A stretch of 64,000 nucleotides of DNA from Euonymus europaeus (lineage: Eukaryota > Streptophyta > Magnoliopsida > Celastrales > Celastraceae). The notes under the pieces were generated by a model. That model made no database searches, was not told the DNA's origin, and saw only the letters and a list, made by a program, of their open reading frames with translations. This document shows, one piece after another, positions 1-12,964 of the stretch (position 1 is its first letter; every line of letters starts with the position of its first letter). Where the stretch lies: contig OY756967.1 of assembly GCA_963580455.1 (NCBI GenBank), positions 13,910,501 through 13,974,500 on the forward strand, read 5' to 3'. The translations under genes and the position numbers were made by a program.

Positions 1-1127
1 TCCTCCATAGAGAGAGTTGAGCAACTTTTGACTATCAAAGCTGCTCGGTATACACTTTTTATTGTTCTTTTATGTTAAATTTTACGAAAATGGGCTTCCA
101 GGATTATTTCGATGCCAAAACACCAACTTTCTATGACAAATAGACAAAATCGTTAAAAGCTCCTCCATAGAGAGAGTTGAGCAACTTCGGACTATCAAAG
201 TTGCTCGGTGTACACTTTTTATTGTTCTTCTATGTTAAATTTTATGAAAATTAGCTTCCAGGATTATTTCGATGCCAAAACAGCAACTTTCTATAACAAA
301 TGGACAAAACCGTTAAAATCTCCTCCATAGAGAGAGTTGAGCAACTTCGGACTATCAAAGTTGCTCGGTGTAAACCTTTTATTGTTCTTCTATGTTAAAT
401 TTACGAAACTTCTAGGATTATTTTGATGCCAAAACACCAACTTTCTATCAAAAATAGACAAAATCGTTAAAAGCTCCTCCATAAAGAGAGTTGAGCAACT
501 TCGGACTATCAAAGTTGCTCGGTATACACTTTTTATTGTTCTTTTATGTTAAATTTTACGAAAACGAGCTTCCAGGATTATTTCGATACCAAAACACCAA
601 CTTTTTATGAAAAATGGACAAAACCGTTAAAAGCTCCTCCATAGAGAGAGTTGACCAACTTCGGACTATCAAAGTTGCTCGGTGTACACTTTTTATTGTT
701 CTTCTACGTTAAATTTTACGAAAATTAGCTTCCAGGATTATTTCGATGCCAAAACACCAACTTTCTATGACAAATGGATAAAACCGTTAAAAGTGCCTCT
801 ATAGAGAGAGTTGAGCAACTTCGGACAATCAAAGTTGCTCGGTGTACACTTTTTATTGTTCTTTTATGTGAAATTTTACGAAAATGAGCTTCCAGGATTA
901 TTTCGATGCCAAAACATTAACTTTCTGTGACAAATGGACAAAACCGTTAAAAGCACCTTCATATAAAGAGTTGAGCAACTTCGGACAATCAAAGTTGCTC
1001 GGTGTACACTTTTTATTGTTCCTTTATGTTAAATTTTACGAAAATGAGCTTCCAGGATTATTTCGATGCCAAAAGAGCAACTTTCTATGATAAATGGACA
1101 AAAACGTAAAAAGCTCCTCCATAGAGA
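1..1127 (+). repeat. Heterogeneous 5' monomers, mainly type I
   Basis: These seven or so monomers are diverged and show no clear higher-order period within this short stretch. One monomer, starting near 334, is about 6 bp short: near 408-412 the usual ACGAAAATGAGCTTC is reduced to ACGAAACTTC, with a further T lost upstream. No gene or foreign insert is visible. Confidence 0.85.
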
Positions 1128-1607
1128 GAGTTGAGCAACTTTGGACTATCAAAGTTTCTCGGTGTACACTTTATATTGTTCTACTAAGTCAAATTTTACG
1201 AGTATAAGCTTCCAAGATTATTTCGATGCCAAAACATTAACTTTCTATGACAGATGGACAAAACCGTTAAAAGCACCTTCATATATAGAGTTGAGCAACT
1301 TCGGACTATCAAAGTTTCTCGGTGTACACTTTATATTGTTCTACTAAGTCAAATTTTACGAGTATAAGCTTCCAAGATTATTTCGATGCCAAAACATAGA
1401 CTTTCTATGACAAATGGACAAAACCGCTAAAAGCACCTTCATATAAAGAGTTGAGCAACTTCGGACTATCAAAGTTTCTCGGTGTACACTTTATATTGTT
1501 CTACTAAGTCAAATTTTACGAGTATAAGCTTCCAAGATTATTTCGATGCCAAAACATTAACTTTCTATGACAAATGGACAAAACCGTTAAAAGTACCTTC
1601 ATATAAA
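1128..1607 (+). repeat. Three consecutive type II monomers
   Basis: The monomers starting at 1128, 1288 and 1448 all carry AAAGTTTCTCGGTG, the TATATTGTTCTACTAAG centre and the GAGTATAAGCTTCCAAG segment. They differ at only a few positions. Direct tandem type II copies are uncommon elsewhere, where type II usually alternates with type I. This looks like a local monomer-level amplification. Confidence 0.85.
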
Positions 1608-4324
1608 GAGTTGATTAACTTCGGACAATCAAAGTTGCTCGGTGTACACTTTTTATTGTTCTTTTATGTTAAATTTTACGAAAATGAGCTTCCAGGATTT
1701 TTTCGATGCAAAAACACCAACTTTCTATGACAAATGGACAAAACCGTTAAACGCTCCTCCATAGAGAGAGTTGAGCAACTTCGGACTATCAAAGTTGCTC
1801 CGTGTACACTTTTTATTGTTCTTCTAGGTTAAATTTTACGAAAATTAGCTTCCAGGATTATTTCGAGTATAAATAGCAACTTTCTATAACAAATGGACAA
1901 AACCATTAAAAGCTCCTCCATAGAGAGAGTTGAGCAACTTCGGACAATCAAAGTTGCTCGGTGTACACTTTTTATTGTTCTTTTATGTTAAATTTTACGA
2001 AAATAAGCTTCCAGGATTTTTTCGATGCCAAAACAACAACTTTCTATGACAAATTGGCAAAACCGTTAAAAGCACCTTCATATAAAGAGTTGAGCAACTT
2101 CGGACAATCAAAGTTGCTCGGTATACACTTTTTAATGTTCTTCTATGTTAAATTTTACGAAAATTAGCTTCCTGTATTATTTCGATGGCAAAACAACAAT
2201 TTTCTATAACAAGTGGACAAAACCGTTAAAAGCTCCTACATAGAGAGAGTTGAGCAACTTCGGACTATTAAAGTTTCTCGGTGTACAATTTATATTGTTC
2301 TTCTATGTTAAATTTTACGGAAATGAGCTTCCAGGATTATTTCGATGCCAAAACACCAACTTTCTATGACAAATGGATAAAACTGTTAAAAGCTCCTCCA
2401 TAGAGAGAGTTGAGCAACTTCGGACTATCAAATTTGCTCAGTGTACACTTTTTATTGTTCTTCTATGTTAAATTTTACGAAAATGAGCTTCCAGGATTAT
2501 TTCGATGCCAAAACATTAACTTTCTATGACAAATGGACAAAACCGTTAAAAGCACCTTCATATAAAGAGTTGAGCAACTTCGGACAATCAAAGTTGCTCG
2601 GTGTACACTTTTTATTGTTCCTTTATGTTAAATTTTACGAAAATGAGCTACCAGGATTATTTCGATGCCAAAAGAGCAACTTTCTATGACAAATGGACAA
2701 AACCGTTAAAAGCTCCTCCATAGAGAGAGTTGAGCAACTTCGGCCTATCAAAGTTTCTCGGTGTACACTTTATATTGTTCTACTAAGTCCAATTTTACGA
2801 GTATAAGCTTCCAAGACTATTTCGATGCCAAAACATTAACTTTCTATGACAAATTGACAAAACCGTTAAAAGCACCTTCATATAAAGAGTTGAGCAACTT
2901 CGGACAATCAAAGTTGCTCGGTGTACACTTTTTATTGTTCTTTTATGTTAAATTTTACGAAAATGAGCTTCCAGGATTTTTTCGATGCGAAAACACCAAC
3001 TTTCTATGACAAATGGACAAAACCGTTAAAAGCTAATCCATAGAGAGAGTTGAGCAACTTCGGACTATCAAAGTTGCTCCGTGTACACTTTTTATTGTTC
3101 TTCTAGGTTAAATTTTACGAAAATTAGCTTCCTGGATTATTTCGATTCCCAAATAGCAACTTTCTATAACAAATGGACAAAACCGTTAAAAGCTCCTCCA
3201 TAGAGAGAGTTGAGCAACTTCGGACAATCAAAGTTGCTCGGTGTACACTTTTTATTGTTCTTTTATGTTAAATTTTACGAAAATGAGCTTCCAGGATTTT
3301 TTCGATGACAAAACACCAACTTTCTATGACAAATGGACAATACCTTTAAAAGCTCCTCCATAGAGAGAGTTGAGCAACTTCGGACTATCAAAGTTTCTCG
3401 GTGTACACTTTATATTGTTCTACTAAGTCAAATTTTACGAGTATAAGCTTCCAAGATTATTTCGATGCCAAAACATAAACTTTCTATGACAAATGGACAA
3501 AACCGTTAAAAGCACCTTCATATAAAGAGTTGACAACTTCGGACTATCAAAGTTTCTCGGTGTACACTTTATATTGTTCTACTAAGTCAAATTTTACGAG
3601 TATAAGCTTCCAAGATTATTTCGATGCCAAAACATTAACTTTCTATGACAAATGGACAAAACCGTTAAAAACACCTTCATATAAAGAGTTGAGCAACTTC
3701 GGACAATCAAAGTTGCTCGGTGTACACTTTTTTTTGTTCTTTTATGTTAAATTTTACGAAAATGAGCTTCCAGGATTTTTTCGATGCGAAAACACCAACT
3801 TTCTATGACAAATGGACAAAACCGTTAAAAGCTAATCCATAGAGAGAGTTGAGCAACTTCGGACTATCAAAGTTGCTCCGTGTACACTTTTTATTGTTCT
3901 TCTAGGTTAAATTTTACGAAAATTAGCTTCCTGGATTATTTCGATTCCTAAATAGCAACTTTCTATAACAAATGGACAAAACCGTTAAAAGCTCCTCCAT
4001 AGAGAGAGTTGAGCAACTTCGGACAATCAAAGTTGCTCGGTGTACACTTTTTATTGTTCTTTTATGTTAAATTTTACGAAAATGAGCTTCCAGGATTTTT
4101 TCGATGCCAAAACACCAACTTTTTATGACAAATAAACAAAACCGTTAAAAGCTCCTCCATAGAGAGAAATGAGCAACTTCGGACTATCAAAGTTGCTCGG
4201 TGTACACTTTTTAATGTTCTTCTATGTTAAATTTTACGAAAATTAGCTTCCAGGATTATTTCGATGGCAAAACAACAATTTTCCATAACAAGTGGACAAA
4301 ACCGTTAAAAGCTCCTACATAGAG
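1448..4324 (+). repeat. Recurring ~800-bp pentamer-type unit
   Basis: An ordered set recurs three times: a type II monomer, a GGACAATC monomer with GGATTTTTTCGATGC, a monomer with GTTGCTCCGTG plus CTTCTAGGTTAAATT, then another GGACAATC monomer. The sets begin near 1448, 2728 and 3526. The last two are 799 bp apart, five monomers minus one base lost in GAGTTGACAAC near 3530. The word GATGCGAAAACACC at 2984 and 3783 links copies two and three. Copy three runs directly into the conserved m7-m10 cassette near 4165. Confidence 0.8.
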
Positions 4325-4805
4325 AGAGTTGAGCAACTTCGGACTATTAAAGTTTCTCGGTGTACAATTTATATTGTTCTTCTATGTTAAATTTTACGAA
4401 AATGAGCTTCCAGGATTATTTCGATGCCAAAACACCAACTTTCTATGACAAATGGATAAAACTGTTAAAAGCTCCTCCATAGAGAGAGTTGAGCAACTTC
4501 GGACTATCAAATTTGCTCAGTGTACACTTTTTATTGTTCTTCTATGTTAAATTTTACGAAAATGAGCTTACAGGATTATTTCGATGCCAAAACACTAACT
4601 TTCTATGACAAATGGACAAAACCGTTAAAAGTGCCTTCATAGAGAGAGTTGAGCAACTTCGGACAATCAAAGTTGCTTGGTGTACACTTTTTATTGTTCT
4701 TTTATGTTAAATTTTACGAAAATGAGCTTCCAGGATTATTTCGATGCCAAAATACCAACTTTCTATGACAAATTGGAAAAATCGTTAAAAGCTCCTACAT
4801 AGAGA
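4165..4805 (+). repeat. Conserved four-monomer cassette (m7-m10), first copy
   Basis: Four monomers keep the same order wherever found. m7 has GAGAAATGAGC, TTTTTAATGTTC and GATGGCAAAACAACAA. m8 has GACTATTAAAGTTTCTCGG and ACAATTTATATTG. m9 has CTATCAAATTTGCTC. m10 has GGACAATC with TTGCTTGGTG. The cassette recurs near 7525, throughout 9765-12964, near 14242, 16158 and 23034, and in every complete A block (for example near 27330). It is the main shared element between otherwise different higher-order repeats. Confidence 0.85.
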
Positions 4806-4965
4806 GAGTTGAGCAACTTCGGACAATCAAAGTTGCTCGGTGTACACTTTTTATTGTTCTTTTATGTTAAATTTTACGAAAATGAGCTTCCAGGATTATT
4901 TCGATGCCAAAATACCAACTTTCTATGACAAATTGGAAAAATCGTTAAAAGCTCCCCCATAGAGA
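4646..4965 (+). repeat. Near-identical tandem monomer pair
   Basis: The monomers at 4646-4805 and 4806-4965 differ by eye at only two positions: TTGCTTGG against TTGCTCGG, and CTCCTACAT against CTCCCCCAT. Both carry the marker AAATTGGAAAAATCG. This looks like a recent one-monomer slip or unequal exchange. Confidence 0.8.
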
Positions 4966-5125
4966 GAGTTGTGCAACTTCGGACTATCAAAGTTGCTCGA
5001 TGTACACTTTTTATTGTTCTTTTATGTTAAATTTTATGAAAATGAGCTTCCAGGATTAATTCGATGCCAAAACACCAACTTTCTATCACAAATAGACAAA
5101 ATCGTTAAAAGCTCCTCCATAGAGA

Positions 5126-6790
5126 GAGTTGAGCAACATCGAACTATCAAAGTTCCTCGGTGTACACTTTTTATTGTTCTTTTATGGTAAATTTTACGAA
5201 AATAAGTTTCCAGGATTATTTCGATGCCAAAATACCAACTTTCTATGACAAATGGACAAAACCGTTAAAAGCTCCTTCATAGAGAGAGTTGAGCAACTTC
5301 GGACTATCAAAGTTGCTCGGTGTACACTTTTTATTGTTCTTTTATGTTAAATTTTACAAAAATGAGCTTCCAGAATTTTTTCGATGCCAAAATACCAACT
5401 TTCTATGAAAAATGGACAAAACCGTTAAAAGCTCCTCCATAGAGAGAGTTGAGCAACTTCGGACTATCAAAGTTGCTCGATGTACACTTTTTATTGTTTT
5501 TCTATGTTAAATTTTAAGAAAATTAGCTTCCAGGATTATTTCGATGCCAAAACAGCAACTTTCTATGACAAATGGACAAAACCGTTAAAAGCTCCTTCAT
5601 AGAGAGAGTTGATCAACTTCGGACTATCAAAGTTGCTCGATGTACACTTTATATTGTTCTTCTATATTAAATTTTACGAAAATGAGCTTCCAGGATTATT
5701 TCGATGCCAAAACAACAACTCTCTATGACAAATTGACGAAACCGTTAAAAGCACTTCCATAGAGAGAGTTGAGCAACTTCGGACTATCAAAGTTACTCAG
5801 TGTACACTTTATATTGTTCTACTAAGTCAAATTTTACGAGTATAAGCTTCCAAGATTATTTCGATGCCAAAACATTAACTTTCTATGACGAATGGACAAA
5901 ACCGTAAAAAGCACCTTCATATAAAGAGTTCAGCAACTTCGGACATTCAAAGTTGCTCGGTGCACACTTTTTATTGTTCTTTTATGGTAAATTTTACGAA
6001 AATAAGCTTCCAGGATTATTTCGATGCCAAAATACCAACTTTCTATGACAAATGGACAAAACCGTTAAAAGCTCCTCCATAGAGAGAGTTGAGCAACTTC
6101 GGACTATCAAAGTTGCTCGGTGTACACTTTTTATTGTTCTTCTATGTTAAACTTTATGAAAATGAGCTTCCAGGATTATTTCGATGCCAAAATACCAACT
6201 TTCTATGACAAATTGGAAAAATCGTTAAAAGCTCACCCATAGAGAGAGTTGTGCAACTTTGGACTATCAAAGTTGCTCGGTGTACACTTTTTATTGTTCT
6301 TTTATGTTAAATTTTATGAAAATGAGCTTCCAGGATTATTTCGATACCAAAACATCAACTTTCTATAACAAATGGACAAAACCGTTAAAAGCTCCTCCAT
6401 AGAGAGAGTTGAGCAACTTCGGACTATCAAAGTTGCTCAGTGTACACTTTTTATTGTTCTTCTATGTTAAATTTTACGAAAATGAGCTTCCAGGATTATT
6501 TCGATGCCAAAACACCAACTTTCTATCACAAATAGACAAAATCGTTAAATGCTCCTCCATAGAGAGAGTTGAGCAACATCGAACTATCAAAGTTCCTCGG
6601 TGTACACTTTTTATTGTTCTTTTATGGTAAATTTTACAAAAATAAGTTTCCAGGATTATTTCGATGCCAAAATACCAACTTTCTATGACAAATGGACAAA
6701 ACCGTTAAATGCTCCTCCATAGAGAGAGTTGAGCAACTTCGGACTATCAAAGTTGCTCGGTCTACACTTTTTATTGTTCTTCTATATTAA
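5126..6790 (+). repeat. Segment duplicated at 17.4-19.1 kb
   Basis: About ten monomers here match, in the same order, those at roughly 17440-19105, an offset of about 12315 bp (77 monomers minus 5 bp). Shared rare words include CAACATCGAACTATC, TTAAGAAAATTAGC, GACGAATGG, GGACATTCAAAG with CGGTGCACAC, TAAACTTTATG, GTTGTGCAACTTTGG and CGGTCTACAC (6778 and 19076). The copies have since diverged by substitutions such as ACAAGCTCC-type and ATAAAGAG/AGAAAGAG changes. Confidence 0.8.
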
Positions 6791-8645
6791 ATTTTACGAA
6801 AATGAGCTTCCAGGATTATTTCGATGCCAAAACACAAACTTTCTATGACAAATTGACGAAACCGTAAAAAGTTCCTCCATAGAGAGAGTTGAGCAACTTC
6901 GGACTATCAAAGTTGCTCGATGTACACTTTTTATTGTTCTTCTATGTTAAATTTTAAGAAAATTAGCTTCCAGGATTATTTCGATGCCAAAACAGTAACT
7001 TTCTATGACAAATGGACAAAATCGTTAAAAGCTCCACCATAGAGAGAGTTGAGCAACTTCGAACTATCAAAGTTGCTCGGTGTACACTTTTTATTGTTCA
7101 TTTATGTTAAATTTTACGAAAATGAGCCTCCAGGATTATTTCGATATCAAAACACCAACTTTCTATGACAAATGGACAAAACCGTTAAAAGCTCCTACAT
7201 AGAGAGAGTTGAGCAACTTCGGACTATCAAAGTTGCTCCGTGTAAACTTTTTATTGTTCTTCTAAGTTAAATTTTACGAAAATTAGCTTCCAGGATTATT
7301 TCGATTCCTAAATAGCAACTTTCTATAACAAATGGACAAAACCGTTAAAAGCTCCTCCATAGAGAGAGTTGAGCAACTTCGGACAATCAAAGTTGCTCGG
7401 TGTACACTTTTTATTGTTCTTTTATGTTAAATTTTACGAAAATGAGCTTCCAGAATTTTTTCGATGCCAAAACACCAACTTTTTATGACAAATAAACAAA
7501 ACCGTTAAAAGCTCCTCCATAGAGAGAAATGAGCAACTTCGGACTATCAAAGTTGCTCGGTGTACACTTTTTAATGTTCTTCTATGTTAAATTTTACGAA
7601 AATTAGCTTCCAGGATTATTTAGATGGCAAAACAACAATTTTCCATAACAAGTGGACAAAACCGTTAAAAGCTCCTACATAGAGAGAGTTGAGCAACTTC
7701 GGACTATTAAAGTTTCTCGGTGTACAATTTATATTGTTCTTCTATGTTAAATTTTACGAAAATGAGCTTCCAGGATTATTTCGATGCCAAAACACCAACT
7801 TTCTATGACAAATGGATAAAACAGTTAAAAGCTCCTCCATAGAGAGAGTTGAGCAACTTCGGACTATCAAATTTGCTTAGTGTACACTTTTTATTGTTCT
7901 TCTATGTTAAATTTTACGAAAATGAGCTTCCATGATTATTTCGATGCCAAAACACCAACTTTCTATTACAAATGATCAAAACGGTTAAAAGCTCCTCCAT
8001 AGAGAGAGTTGAGCAACTTCGGACTATCAAAGTTGCTCGGTGTACACTTTATATTATTCTACTAAGTCAAATTTTGCGAGTATAAGCTTCCAAGATTATT
8101 TCGATGCCAAAACATTAACTTTCTGTGACAAATGGACAAAACCCTAAAAAGCACCTTCATAGAAAGAGTTGAGTAACTTCGGACAATCAAAGTTGCTCGG
8201 TGTACACTTTTTATTGTTCTTTTATGTTAAATTTTACGAAAATGAGCTTCCAGGATTATTTCGATGCCAAAATACCAACTTTCTATGAAAAATTGGAAAA
8301 ATCGTTAAAAGCTCCCCCATAGAGAGAGTTGTGCAACTTCGGACTATCAAAGTTGCTCGGTGTACGCTTTTTATTGTTCTTTTATGTTAAATTTTATGAA
8401 AATGAGCTTCCAGGATTATTTCTATACCAAAAAATCAACTTTCTATGACAAATGGACAAAACCGTTAAAAGCTCCTCCATAGAGAGAGTTGAGCAACTTC
8501 GGACTATCAACGTTGCTCGGTGTACACTTTTTATTGTTCTTCTAAGTCAAATTTTACGAAAATGAGCTTCTAGGATTATTTTGATGCCAAAACACCAACT
8601 TTCTATCACAAATAGACAAAATCGTTAAATGCTCCTCCATAGAGA
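6791..8645 (+). repeat. Mixed monomers with second m7-m10 cassette
   Basis: The stretch near 7367-7850 copies 4007-4490 at an offset of 3360 bp, exactly 21 monomers. The cassette here ends in an m9/m10 hybrid near 7858-8017: it begins CTATCAAATTTGCTTAG and finishes with the m10 tail TATTACAAATGATCAAAACGG. The following type II monomer (TTGCGAGTATAAGC, CCCTAAAAAGCACC) and its neighbours to about 8645 recur at 12965 and 14883 as the start of the 12-mer. Confidence 0.8.
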
Positions 8646-9764
8646 GAGTTGACCAACATCGAACTATCAAAGTTCCTCGGTGTACACTTTTTATTGTTCT
8701 TCTATGTTAAATTTTACGAAAATTAGCTTCCAGGATTATTTCGATGGCAAAACAACAATTTTCCATAACAAGTGGACAAAACCGTTAAAAGCTCCTACAT
8801 AGAGAGAGTTGAGCAACTTCGGACTACTAAAGTTCCTCGGTGTACAATTTATATTGTTCTTCTATGTTAAATTTTACGAAAATGAGCTTCCAGGATTATT
8901 TCGATGCCAAAACACCAACTTTCTATGACAAATGGATAAAACAGTTAAAAGCTCCTCCATAGAGAGAGTTGAGCAACTTCGGACTATCAAATTTGCTCAG
9001 TGTACACTTTTTATTGTTCTTCTATGTTAAATTTAACGAAAATTAGCTTCCAGGATTATTTCGATGGCAAAACAACAATTTTCCATAACAAGTGGACAAA
9101 ACCGTTAAAAAATCCTACATAGAGAGAGTTGAGCAACTTCGGACTATTAAAGTTTCTCGGTGTACAATTTATATTGTTCTTCTATGTTAAATTTTACGAA
9201 AATGAGCTTCCAGGATTATTTCGATGCCAAAACACCAACTTTCTATGACAAATGGATAAAACAGTTAAAAGCTCCTCCATAGAGAGAGTTGAGCAACTTC
9301 GGACTATCAAATTTGCTCAGTGTACACTTTTTATTGTTCTTCTATGTTAAATTTTACGAAAATGAGCTTCCAGGATTATTTCGATGCCAAAACACCAACT
9401 TTCTATGACAAATGGATAAAACAGTTAAAAGCTCCTCCATAGAGAGAGTTGAGCAACTTCGGACTATCAAATTTGCTCAGTGTACACTTTTTATTGTTCT
9501 TCTATGTTAAATTTAACGAAAATTAGCTTCCAGGATTATTTCGATGGCAAAACAACAATTTTCCATAACAAGTGGACAAAACCGTTAAAAAATCCTACAT
9601 AGAGAGAGTTGAGCAACTTCGGATTATTAAAGTTTCTCGGTGTACAATTTATATTGTTCTTCTATGTTAAATTTTACAAAAATGAGCTTTCAGAATTTTT
9701 CGATGCCAAAATACCAACTTTCTATGACAAATGGACAAAACCGTTAAAAGCCCCTCCTTAGAGA
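8646..9764 (+). repeat. Short-period hybrid monomers beside the tetramer HOR
   Basis: Seven monomers are hybrids of m7, m8 and m9. The monomers near 8968 and 9448 each begin as m9 (CTATCAAATTTGCTCAG) and end as m7 (AATTAGC, GATGGCAAAACAACAA, AAAAAATCCTAC), 480 bp apart and nearly identical. The monomer near 9288 has an m9 head and an m8 tail (AATGGATAAAACAG). A one-base loss lies near 9694 (GAATTTTTCG). The piece reads as the unstable edge of the tetramer amplification. Confidence 0.8.
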
Positions 9765-12700
9765 GAGTTGAGCAACATCGAACTATCAAAGTTGTTCGGT
9801 GTACACTTTTTAATGTTCTTCTATGTTAAATTTTACGAAAATTAGCTTCCAGGATTATTTCGATGGCAAAACAACAATTTTCCATAACAAGTGGACAAAA
9901 CCGTTAAAAAATCCTACATAGAGAGAGTTGAGCAACTTCGGACTATTAAAGTTTCTCGGTGTACAATTTATATTGTTCTTCTATGTTAAATTTTACGAAA
10001 ATGAGCTTCCAGGATTATTTCGATGCCAAAACACCAACTTTCTATGACAAATGGATAAAACAGTTAAAAGCTCCTCCATAGAGAGAGTTGAGCAACTTCG
10101 GACTATCAAATTTGCTCAGTGTACACTTTTTATTGTTCTTCTATGTTAAATTTAACGAAAATGAGCTTCCAGGATTATTTCGATGCCAAAACACTAACTT
10201 TCTATGACAAATGGACAAAACCGTTAAAAGTGCCTTCATAGAGAGAGTTGAGCAACTTCGGACAATCAAAGTTGCTTGGTGTACACTTTTTATTGTTCTT
10301 TTATGTTAAATTTTACGAAAATGAGCTTCCAGGATTATTTCGATGCCAAAACACCAACTTTCTATTACAAATGATCAAAACGGTTAAAAGCTCCTCCATA
10401 GAGAGAGTTGAGCAACTTCGGACTATCAAAGTTGCTCGGTGTACACTTTTTAATGTTCTTCTATGTTAAATTTTACGAAAATTAGCTTCCAGGATTATTT
10501 CGATGGCAAAACAACAATTTTCCATAACAAGTGGACAAAACCGTTAAAAGCTCCTACATAGAGAGAGTTGAGTAACTTCGGACTATTAAAGTTTCTCGGT
10601 GTACAATTTATATTGTTCTTCTATGTTAAATTTTACGAAAATGAGCTTCCAGGATTATTTCGATGCCAAAACACCAACTTTCTATGACAAATGGATAAAA
10701 CAGTTAAAAGCTCCTCCATAGAGAGAGTTGAGCAACTTCGGACTATCAAATTTGCTCAGTGTACACTTTTTAATGTTCTTCTATGTTAAATTTTACGAAA
10801 ATGAGCTTCCAGGATTATTTCGATGCCAAAACACTAACTTTCTATGACAAATGGACAAAACCGTTAAAAGTGCATTCATAGAGAGAGTTGAGCAACTTCG
10901 GACAATCAAAGTTGCTTGGTGTACACTTTTTATTGTTCTTTTATGTTAAATTTTACGAAAATGAGCTTCCAGGATTATTTCGATGCCAAAACACCAACTT
11001 TCTATTACAAATGATCAAAACGGTTAAAAGCTCCTCCATAGAGAGAGTTGAGCAACTTCGGACTATCAAAGTTGCTCGGTGTACACTTTTTAATGTTCTT
11101 CTATGTTAAATTTTACGAAAATTAGCTTCCAGGATTATTTCGATGGCAAAACAACAATTTTCCATAACAAGTGGACAAAACCGTTAAAAGCTCCTACATA
11201 GAGAGAGTTGAGCAACTTCGGACTATTAAAGTTCCTCGGTGTACAATTTATATTGTTCTTCTATGTTAAATTTTACGAAAATGAGCTTCCAGGATTATTT
11301 CGATGCCAAAACACCAACTTTCTATGACAAATGGATAAAACAGTTAAAAGCTCCTCCATAGAGAGAGTTGAGCAACTTCGGACTATCAAATTTGCTCACT
11401 GTACACTTTTTATTGTTCTTCTATGTTAAATTTAACGAAAATGAGCTTCCAGGATTATTTCGATGCCAAAACACTAACTTTCTATGACAAATGGACAAAA
11501 CCGTTAAAAGTGCCTTCAGAGAGAGAGTTGAGCAACTTCGGACAATCAAAGTTGCTTGGTGTACACTTTTTATTGTTCTTTTATGTTAAATTTTACGAAA
11601 ATGAGCTTCCAGGATTATTTCGATGCCAAAACACCAACTTTCTATTACAAATGATCAAAACGGTTAAAAGCTCCTCCATAGAGAGAGTTGAGCAATTTCG
11701 GACTATCAAAGTTGCTCGGTGTACACTTTTTAATGTTCTTCTATGTTAAATTTTACGAAAATTAGCTTCCAGGATTATTTCGATGGCAAAACAACAATTT
11801 TCCATAACAAGTGGACAAAACCGTTAAAAGCTCCTACATAGAGAGAGTTGAGTAACTTCGGACTATTAAAGTTTCTCGGTGTACAATTTATATTGTTCTT
11901 CTATGTTAAATTTTACGAAAATGAGCTTCCAGGATTATTTCGATGCCAAAACACCAACTTTCTATGACAAATGGATAAAACAGTTAAAAGCTCCTCCATA
12001 GAGAGAGTTGAGCAACTTCGGACTATCAAATTTGCTCAGTGTACACTTTTTATTGTTCTTCTATGTTAAATTTTACGAAAATGAGCTTCCAGGATTATTT
12101 CGATGCCAAAACACTAACTTTCTATGACAAATGGACAAAACCGTTAAAAGTGCATTCATAGAGAGAGTTGAGCAACTTCGGACAATCAAAGTTGCTTGGT
12201 GTACACTTTTTATTGTTCTTTTATGTTAAATTTTACGAAAATGAGCTTCCAGGATTATTTCGATGCCAAAACACCAACTTTCTATTACAAATGATCAAAA
12301 CGGTTAAAAGCTCCTCCATAGAGAGAGTTGAGCAACTTCGGACTATCAAAGTTGCTCGGTGTACACTTTTTAATGTTCTTCTATGTTAAATTTTACGAAA
12401 ATTAGCTTCCAGGATTATTTCGATGGCAAAACAACAATTTTCCATAACAAGTGGACAAAACCGTTAAAAGCTCCTACATAGAGAGAGTTGAGCAACTTCG
12501 GACTACTAAAGTTCCTCGGTGTACAATTTATATTGTTCTTCTATGTTAAATTTTACGAAAATGAGCTTCCAGGATTATTTCGATGCCAAAACACCAACTT
12601 TCTATGACAAATGGATAAAACAGTTAAAAGCTCCTCCATAGAGAGAGTTGAGCAACTTCGGACTATCAAATTTGCTCAGTGTACACTTTTTATTGTTCTT

Positions 12701-12964
12701 CTATGTTAAATTTAACGAAAATGAGCTTCCAGGATTATTTCGATGCCAAAACACTAACTTTCTATGACAAATGGACAAAACCGTTAAAAGTGCCTTCATA
12801 GAGAGAGTTGAGCAACTTCGGACAATCAAAGTTGCTTGGTGTACACTTTTTATTGTTCTTGTATGTTAAATTTTACGAAAATGAGCTTCCAGGATTATTT
12901 CGATGCCAAAACACCAACTTTCTATTACAAATGATCAAAACGGTTAAAAGCTCCTCCATAGAGA
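9765..12964 (+). repeat. 640-bp tetramer HOR, five copies, with 1280-bp octamer
   Basis: Monomers m7-m8-m9-m10 repeat five times at exactly 640 bp (starts 9765, 10405, 11045, 11685, 12325). A second layer pairs them. GAGTAACTTCGG in m8 occurs at 10567 and 11847, GTTCCTCGG in m8 at 11221-12510 alternate copies, AATTTAACG in m9 at about 10150, 11430 and 12710, and TGCATTCATAG at 10871 and 12151. All are 1280 bp apart. So 10085-11364 and 11365-12644 are two octamer copies. The first m7 (9765) is a hybrid whose head carries CAACATCGAAC. No indel interrupts the register over 3.2 kb. Confidence 0.93.
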
